This document shows, piece by piece, positions 57,203 to 64,000 of a stretch of 64,000 nucleotides of DNA. The position numbers were made by a program, and so were the translations under genes. The notes below the pieces were generated by a model. The model saw nothing but the letters and a program-made list of their open reading frames with translations. It did not search any database and was not told the origin of the DNA. This stretch comes from Escherichia whittamii (GTDB taxonomy: Bacteria; Pseudomonadota; Gammaproteobacteria; Enterobacterales; Enterobacteriaceae). The DNA is taken from contig NZ_JACSQI010000009.1 of NCBI RefSeq assembly GCF_014836715.1, positions 1 to 64,000 on the forward strand. The letters are read 5' to 3'. The first letter of the stretch is position 1. Each line of letters opens with the position of its first letter.

Positions 57203-58825
57203 ATGCGCGTTAACAATGGTTTGACCCCGCAAGAACTCGAGGCTTATGGTATCAGTGACGTACATGATATCGTTTACAACCCAAGCTACGACCTGCTGTA
57301 TCAGGAAGAGCTCGATCCGAGCCTGACAGGTTATGAGCGCGGGGTGTTAACTAATCTGGGTGCCGTTGCCGTGGATACCGGGATCTTCACTGGTCGTTCA
57401 CCAAAAGATAAGTATATCGTCCGTGACGATACCACTCGCGATACTTTCTGGTGGGCAGACAAAGGCAAAGGTAAAAACGATAACAAACCACTCACTCCGG
57501 AAACCTGGCAACATCTGAAAGGCCTGGTGACCAAACAGCTTTCCGGCAAACGCCTGTTCGTGGTTGATGCTTTCTGTGGCGCTAACCCGGATACTCGCCT
57601 TTCCGTACGTTTCATCACCGAAGTGGCCTGGCAGGCGCATTTCGTCAAGAACATGTTTATTCGCCCGAGTGATGAAGAGCTGGAAGGTTTCAAACCTGAC
57701 TTTATCGTCATGAACGGCGCGAAGTGTACCAACCCGCAGTGGAAAGAGCAGGGTCTGAATTCTGAAAACTTCGTGGCGTTTAACCTGACTGAACGCATGC
57801 AGTTGATTGGTGGCACCTGGTATGGCGGCGAAATGAAGAAAGGGATGTTCTCGATGATGAACTACCTGCTGCCGCTGAAAGGTATCGCTTCTATGCACTG
57901 CTCCGCCAACGTTGGCGAAAAAGGCGATGTTGCCGTGTTCTTCGGCCTTTCTGGCACAGGTAAAACTACCCTTTCCACCGACCCGAAACGTCGTCTGATT
58001 GGCGATGACGAGCACGGCTGGGATGATGACGGCGTGTTTAACTTCGAAGGCGGCTGCTACGCGAAAACCATTAAACTGTCGAAAGAAGCAGAACCTGAAA
58101 TCTACAACGCTATCCGCCGCGATGCGCTGCTGGAAAACGTCACCGTACGTGAAGATGGCACTATCGACTTTGACGATGGTTCAAAAACCGAGAACACCCG
58201 CGTTTCTTATCCGATCTATCACATTGATAACATCGTTAAGCCAGTCTCCAAAGCGGGCCATGCGACTAAGGTTATCTTCCTGACCGCAGATGCCTTTGGC
58301 GTGCTGCCGCCGGTTTCCCGTCTGACGGCCGACCAAACCCAGTACCACTTCCTCTCTGGCTTCACCGCCAAACTGGCTGGTACTGAGCGCGGCATCACCG
58401 AACCGACGCCAACCTTCTCTGCCTGCTTTGGCGCGGCATTCCTGTCGCTGCACCCGACTCAGTACGCAGAAGTGCTGGTGAAACGTATGCAGGCGGCAGG
58501 TGCGCAGGCATATCTGGTTAACACCGGCTGGAACGGCACTGGCAAACGTATCTCCATTAAAGATACCCGCGCCATTATCGACGCCATCCTGAACGGTTCG
58601 CTGGATAACGCAGAAACCTTCACTCTGCCGATGTTTAACCTGGCGATCCCAACCGAACTGCCGGGCGTCGACACGAAGATCCTCGATCCGCGTAACACCT
58701 ACGCATCTCCGGAACAGTGGCAGGAAAAAGCCGAAACGCTGGCGAAACTGTTTATCGACAACTTCGATAAATACACCGACACCCCAGCCGGTGCCGCGCT
58801 GGTAGCTGCGGGTCCGAAGCTGTAA
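57203..58825 (+). CDS. pck: Phosphoenolpyruvate carboxykinase (ATP)
   Basis: Pck turns oxaloacetate into phosphoenolpyruvate, the first committed step of gluconeogenesis. The 540-residue protein has the P-loop [12 protein letters not shown] near residue 250, the kinase-2 motif LIGDDEHGW, and Arg/Lys active-site residues in [14 protein letters not shown] precedes the ATG at 57203; the frame is open for 23 codons before it, but no ribosome binding site is there. Confidence 0.99.
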   Translation: MRVNNGLTPQELEAYGISDVHDIVYNPSYDLLYQEELDPSLTGYERGVLTNLGAVAVDTGIFTGRSPKDKYIVRDDTTRDTFWWADKGKGKNDNKPLTPETWQHLKGLVTKQLSGKRLFVVDAFCGANPDTRLSVRFITEVAWQAHFVKNMFIRPSDEELEGFKPDFIVMNGAKCTNPQWKEQGLNSENFVAFNLTERMQLIGGTWYGGEMKKGMFSMMNYLLPLKGIASMHCSANVGEKGDVAVFFGLSGTGKTTLSTDPKRRLIGDDEHGWDDDGVFNFEGGCYAKTIKLSKEAEPEIYNAIRRDALLENVTVREDGTIDFDDGSKTENTRVSYPIYHIDNIVKPVSKAGHATKVIFLTADAFGVLPPVSRLTADQTQYHFLSGFTAKLAGTERGITEPTPTFSACFGAAFLSLHPTQYAEVLVKRMQAAGAQAYLVNTGWNGTGKRISIKDTRAIIDAILNGSLDNAETFTLPMFNLAIPTELPGVDTKILDPRNTYASPEQWQEKAETLAKLFIDNFDKYTDTPAGAALVAAGPKL

Positions 58826-58848
58826 TCCGTTAAGTTAAGTGACGAAGT

Positions 58849-58880
58849 TCCCCCGTTTCGCGAGATTCGGGGGATTTTTT
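58849..58880. terminator. Terminator between pck and the accessory membrane gene
   Basis: TCCCCCG (58849-58855) and CGGGGGA (58868-58874) form a stem followed by TTTTTT. It ends the pck transcript and may also act on the convergent gene. Confidence 0.9.
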
Positions 58881-59919
58881 ACTTTCTGTCTGAATTAAAT
58901 GGGGAAAACATATATTCCAGCAAGTGGCGTGTTTCACGAAAAAACGTATCCAGTTCAGGCTGCGCTTTTATCGCACTGGCGGGAATAAAAATATCACTAA
59001 ACTCTTTCGTCGCTTCTCTGGAAAAACTCTTCGGTAAATGCAGAAAAAGCCACAAATAATCTTCTTCGTAATGAATACCATAAAAATCCCCCCAGCGAAG
59101 TATGCCCTGCTGATGAGATTCATAAAAAACAATCCCCTCGCTATAAAACTCATAACGTACGGGTTCAGTAAAAGTAACCTGCACTGTTTTTGACTTAAAA
59201 TCTTTGATTCTTCGGGTGATTAACAGGAACATTAACCATAGGAAGACCAACGTGAACAGGAGAATTAACCGACTAATTCCGTTGAGTTTAAAGTCATGGG
59301 AAGAATTCAACCATTGTAGGATCACAGGCAGTATTGCCAGTAAACCACCGGCCCAAATTCCCCGTTTGCACCATTTAAAACGCTTTTTAATGTAATAGGT
59401 GTAATGCCTAACGGCAGCGTTGAAGGTGGTTGGAGTATAATGGATTTGCACTGTGCCGAGGTAATGTGCGGTTCGTGGATCAAATTTGCTGATACTCATC
59501 ATATGTGCAATACGTTTAAGTCGATAAAGCATCTCTTTGCGGATACCTTCATCTGAATGAGATGTGTACTCCTGAATCAATGCCAGGGCCTCTGGCGTGC
59601 CTATTTTCCATAACAGATGGCTAAACCATTTTGCAATTGCGCCAGAATCCGAACATGTATAATCGAGGTAATCAAACCCGTGGGCAAATACCTGCCTGAC
59701 ATAAGGAATCGTGGACGGATCTCCAATTTGCTGAAGTTTCATCGCCACTTCCTGATGATGGTAATGACCAGATGTAACTAATAACAAATTAAGGGCATCA
59801 AGATGAAAACGTGGATTATTCGCTGACAGCAGTTGTTCAGTAACAGTATTAATTCTTTCATAGTCCTGACCAGCAATGGCTTCCTGCACTACATCCCTGA
59901 CAGATTGCGAATTAAGCAT
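58879..59919 (-). CDS. Helical-repeat, two-helix membrane protein with YcxB-like C-terminal domain, not known from K-12
   Basis: A 346-residue protein of unknown function; K-12 has no gene here between pck and envZ as I know it. Residues 1-140 are helical and look like HEAT-type repeats (IGDPSTIPYVRQVF, IGTPEALALIQEY). Residues 155-185 (YTPTTFNAAVRHYTYYIKKR) precede two membrane helices (about 189-207 and 218-238). A beta-rich end follows (about 245-330, with EGIVFYES and LRWGDFYGIHYEEDY). I start it at ATG 59917-59919 with GGAAT upstream; the open frame continues into the repeat element and that part is rejected. Confidence 0.75.
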   Translation of the reverse strand: MLNSQSVRDVVQEAIAGQDYERINTVTEQLLSANNPRFHLDALNLLLVTSGHYHHQEVAMKLQQIGDPSTIPYVRQVFAHGFDYLDYTCSDSGAIAKWFSHLLWKIGTPEALALIQEYTSHSDEGIRKEMLYRLKRIAHMMSISKFDPRTAHYLGTVQIHYTPTTFNAAVRHYTYYIKKRFKWCKRGIWAGGLLAILPVILQWLNSSHDFKLNGISRLILLFTLVFLWLMFLLITRRIKDFKSKTVQVTFTEPVRYEFYSEGIVFYESHQQGILRWGDFYGIHYEEDYLWLFLHLPKSFSREATKEFSDIFIPASAIKAQPELDTFFRETRHLLEYMFSPFNSDRK

Positions 59920-59933
59920 AATGATTCCATTCT

Positions 59934-60206
59934 TATACTCTAAATAATTCGAGTTGCAGGACAAAACGGCAGGGTCGTTTTGAACAACGCTTGCGTTGGC
60001 CCTGAAAGGGCGAGGCCTCAGGCCGAGTAACGCGGCAAGCGAGTGAATCCCCAGGAGCTTACATAAGTAAGTGACTGGGGTGAGCGACAAATCCGCATGG
60101 AGCGGATTTGAACGCTGCTTGCAGCGGCCCCGTAAGGGGTGAGGCCCATGGATGGGGCGAATAACCCGCAGACGCAGCACATGCAACTTGAAGTATGACG
60201 AGTATA
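59934..60206. mobile_element. Structured 273-bp repeat element with imperfect terminal inverted repeats
   Basis: The ends read TATACTCTAAATAATTCGAG and, on the other strand, TATACTCGTCATACTTCAAG, then GTTGCA-like bases in both: about 27-bp imperfect inverted repeats. The inside is dense with hairpins: CCCCAG...CTGGGG around GCTTAC/GTAAGT, CAAATCCGC/GCGGATTTG, CGCTGCTTGCAGCG and GGCCCCGTAAGGGGTGAGGCC. There is no coding gene. The core around 60036-60085 matches, as I recall it, a non-coding repeat scattered in enterobacterial genomes. It behaves like a MITE or structured RNA element and sits between the accessory gene and the envZ terminator. Confidence 0.75.
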
Positions 60207-60219
60207 TTAATTATTTAAA

Positions 60220-60248
60220 AAAACGGGAGGCACCTTCGCCTCCCGTTT
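60220..60248 (-). terminator. ompR-envZ terminator
   Basis: CGGGAGGC (60224-60231) and GCCTCCCG (60238-60245) form an 8-bp stem. Read leftward from envZ the arm is followed by TTTTTTT. Confidence 0.92.
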
Positions 60249-60250
60249 AT

Positions 60251-62319
<2,069 letters not shown>

Positions 62320-62546
62320 TGTTTGTACTCCCAAAGGTTCGCAACAATTTGTAAGCGTGTATTCTTAAAAAAGCTTACGTTCGCCACCAGCTAAATCTGG
62401 TATGAATTTCAGCCTAAATTGTTACAAAGCATATTAAACAGCAGGTTAAGTATACAATTTATTCGGCGAAACATTATTGATTCTGTTGATATGATCACGT
62501 TATACCCAATGTGCGCATTATTAAACAGACAAAGGGAATCAACGAG

Positions 62547-63023
62547 ATGAAAACGCCCCTGGTTACCCGGGAAGGGTATGAAAAACTCAAACAAGAGCTA
62601 AATTATCTCTGGCGCGAAGAGCGCCCGGAAGTCACAAAGAAGGTGACCTGGGCCGCGAGTCTGGGTGACCGCAGCGAAAATGCTGACTATCAGTATAATA
62701 AAAAGCGCCTGCGTGAAATCGACCGTCGTGTGCGCTATCTCACTAAATGCATGGAAAATCTCAAAATCGTCGATTACTCGCCCCAGCAGGAAGGCAAAGT
62801 TTTCTTTGGCGCGTGGGTAGAGATTGAAAACGATGATGGCGTTACTCACCGTTTTCGTATCGTCGGCTACGATGAAATCTTTGGCCGTAAAGATTACATC
62901 TCTATCGATTCCCCGATGGCCCGCGCATTACTGAAAAAAGAAGTGGGCGATCTGGCGGTGGTGAATACCCCTGCTGGAGAGGCAAGCTGGTATGTTAATG
63001 CCATCGAATACGTGAAACCGTAA
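62547..63023 (+). CDS. greB: Transcript cleavage factor GreB
   Basis: GreB rescues backtracked RNA polymerase by stimulating RNA cleavage. The 158-residue protein has an N-terminal coiled coil (about 1-75) whose tip, ASLGDRSENADYQY, carries the acidic residues that place Mg, and a C-terminal FKBP-like domain. The start MKTPLVTREG at 62547 is preceded by GGGAATCAACGAG. It is divergent from ompR. Confidence 0.97.
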   Translation: MKTPLVTREGYEKLKQELNYLWREERPEVTKKVTWAASLGDRSENADYQYNKKRLREIDRRVRYLTKCMENLKIVDYSPQQEGKVFFGAWVEIENDDGVTHRFRIVGYDEIFGRKDYISIDSPMARALLKKEVGDLAVVNTPAGEASWYVNAIEYVKP

Positions 63024-63119
63024 GGAAGAGTCTTAACCTCCTGTCAATGGCTGGTATTTTTGCCAGCCAGTCCGTATAACTATCCCCTGATTTTTGATCC
63101 GAAAAGATGAACTCAAACC

Positions 63120-64000
63120 ATGATGAATGATTCGTTCTGCCGCATTATTGCGGGTGAAATTCAGGCGCGCCCGGAACAGGTTGAAGCCGCCGTTCGCCTG
63201 CTTGACGAAGGGAATACCGTGCCGTTTATCGCACGTTATCGTAAGGAAATCACCGGCGGTCTGGATGACACGCAGTTGCGTAATCTGGAAACGCGTCTGG
63301 GATATCTGCGCGAGCTGGAAGAGAGACGTCAGGCTATTCTCAAGTCCATTTCTGAGCAAGGTAAACTCACCGACGAGCTGGCGAATGCCATCAATGCCAC
63401 CTTGAGCAAAACCGAACTCGAAGACCTCTACCTGCCTTACAAACCCAAACGTCGTACCCGCGGGCAAATCGCTATTGAAGCAGGGCTTGAGCCATTGGCT
63501 GATCTGCTGTGGAACGATCCTTCACACACGCCAGAAGTTGCCGCTGCGCAATATGTTGATGCCGATAAAGGCGTGGCAGATACCAAAGCCGCACTGGACG
63601 GCGCGCGTTATATCCTGATGGAACGTTTTGCCGAAGATGCAGCCCTGTTGGCTAAAGTGCGTGATTATCTGTGGAAAAACGCGCACCTGGTGTCCACCGT
63701 GGTGAGCGGTAAAGAAGAGGAAGGGGCAAAATTCCGCGACTATTTCGATCATCACGAACCGCTGTCAACGGTGCCTTCTCACCGTGCGCTGGCGATGTTC
63801 CGTGGTCGTAACGAAGGCGTACTCCAGCTTTCGCTGAATGCCGATCCGCAGTTCGACGAACCACCGAAAGAGAGCTATTGCGAGCAAATCATCATGGACC
63901 ACCTCGGCTTGCGCCTGAACAATGCCCCGGCGGATAGCTGGCGCAAAGGCGTGGTGAGCTGGACCTGGCGCATCAAGGTGCTGATGCACCTGGAAACCGA
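63120..64000 (+). CDS. yhgF: Tex-family RNA-binding protein YhgF, N-terminal part (cut by window edge)
   Basis: YhgF is the E. coli member of the Tex family, which has a helical N-terminal region, a YqgF-like domain, helix-hairpin-helix motifs and a C-terminal S1 domain; members act in transcription or RNA quality control. Only the first 293 codons of an expected 770 or so are here, and only the N-terminal helical part is visible ([30 protein letters not shown]). Two adjacent ATG codons could be the start. Confidence 0.95.
   Translation, partial: MMNDSFCRIIAGEIQARPEQVEAAVRLLDEGNTVPFIARYRKEITGGLDDTQLRNLETRLGYLRELEERRQAILKSISEQGKLTDELANAINATLSKTELEDLYLPYKPKRRTRGQIAIEAGLEPLADLLWNDPSHTPEVAAAQYVDADKGVADTKAALDGARYILMERFAEDAALLAKVRDYLWKNAHLVSTVVSGKEEEGAKFRDYFDHHEPLSTVPSHRALAMFRGRNEGVLQLSLNADPQFDEPPKESYCEQIIMDHLGLRLNNAPADSWRKGVVSWTWRIKVLMHLET

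Noticed and set aside
59920..60186. N-terminal extension of the accessory protein into the repeat element
   Set aside because: The 89 extra codons are a translation of the hairpin-rich element (59934-60206), and the ATG at 59919 has its own ribosome binding site.

Overview
This is chromosomal DNA from an Escherichia strain (E. coli/Shigella group or a very close relative). Gene order follows the E. coli K-12 str–nir–dam–mrcA–ompB segment, and proteins such as CRP, OmpR, EF-G and S12 look like the E. coli forms. It is not K-12: S7 stops at the ancestral 156-residue position, the frl (fructoselysine) operon that K-12 carries between yhfL and yhfS is absent, and two genes that I do not know from K-12 sit after mrcA and between pck and envZ. 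No rRNA, tRNA, CRISPR, prophage or insertion sequence was seen.

Layout. 1-5.4 kb: the leftward str operon (rpsL-rpsG-fusA-tufA, tufA cut by the window edge) with its promoter, then the tRNA 2-thiouridine sulfur relay genes tusDCB behind yheO. 5.5-14.7 kb: folding and envelope genes (fkpA, slyX, slyD), the glutathione-gated K+ efflux pair kefGB with yheV, the ABC-F gene yheS, the yheTU-prkB group and yhfA. 15-20.5 kb: crp with its autoregulatory site, yhfK, argD, pabA and the fic-yhfG toxin-antitoxin pair. 20.6-28.6 kb: ppiA, tsgA, the anaerobic nitrite reduction operon nirBDC-cysG under FNR and NarL/NarP sites, and the small lipoprotein gene yhfL.

28.6-36.1 kb: the uncharacterised leftward operon yhfZ-yhfY-yhfX-yhfW-php-yhfU-yhfT-yhfS (regulator, PRD protein, two PLP enzymes, phosphopentomutase-like enzyme, phosphotriesterase-like hydrolase, permease and a small partner). 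It looks like an intact catabolic pathway. Two matching 24-bp inverted repeats, one before yhfZ and one before yhfX, look like operators of this operon.

36.4-46.5 kb: the leftward aroK-aroB-damX-dam-rpe-gph-trpS supra-operon and hofMNOPQ (DNA utilisation, type IV pilus-like). 46.6-64 kb: mrcA (PBP1a), a strain-variable membrane gene, nudE, igaA-yrfG-hslR-hslO, yhgE, pck, a second strain-variable membrane gene next to a 273-bp structured repeat element, ompR-envZ, greB and the start of yhgF.

The most interesting parts are the yhf operon with its paired palindromes, the two separate accessory genes that share the same two-helix plus C-terminal beta-domain layout, the structured element upstream of one of them, and the rpsG stop codon that reports lineage.
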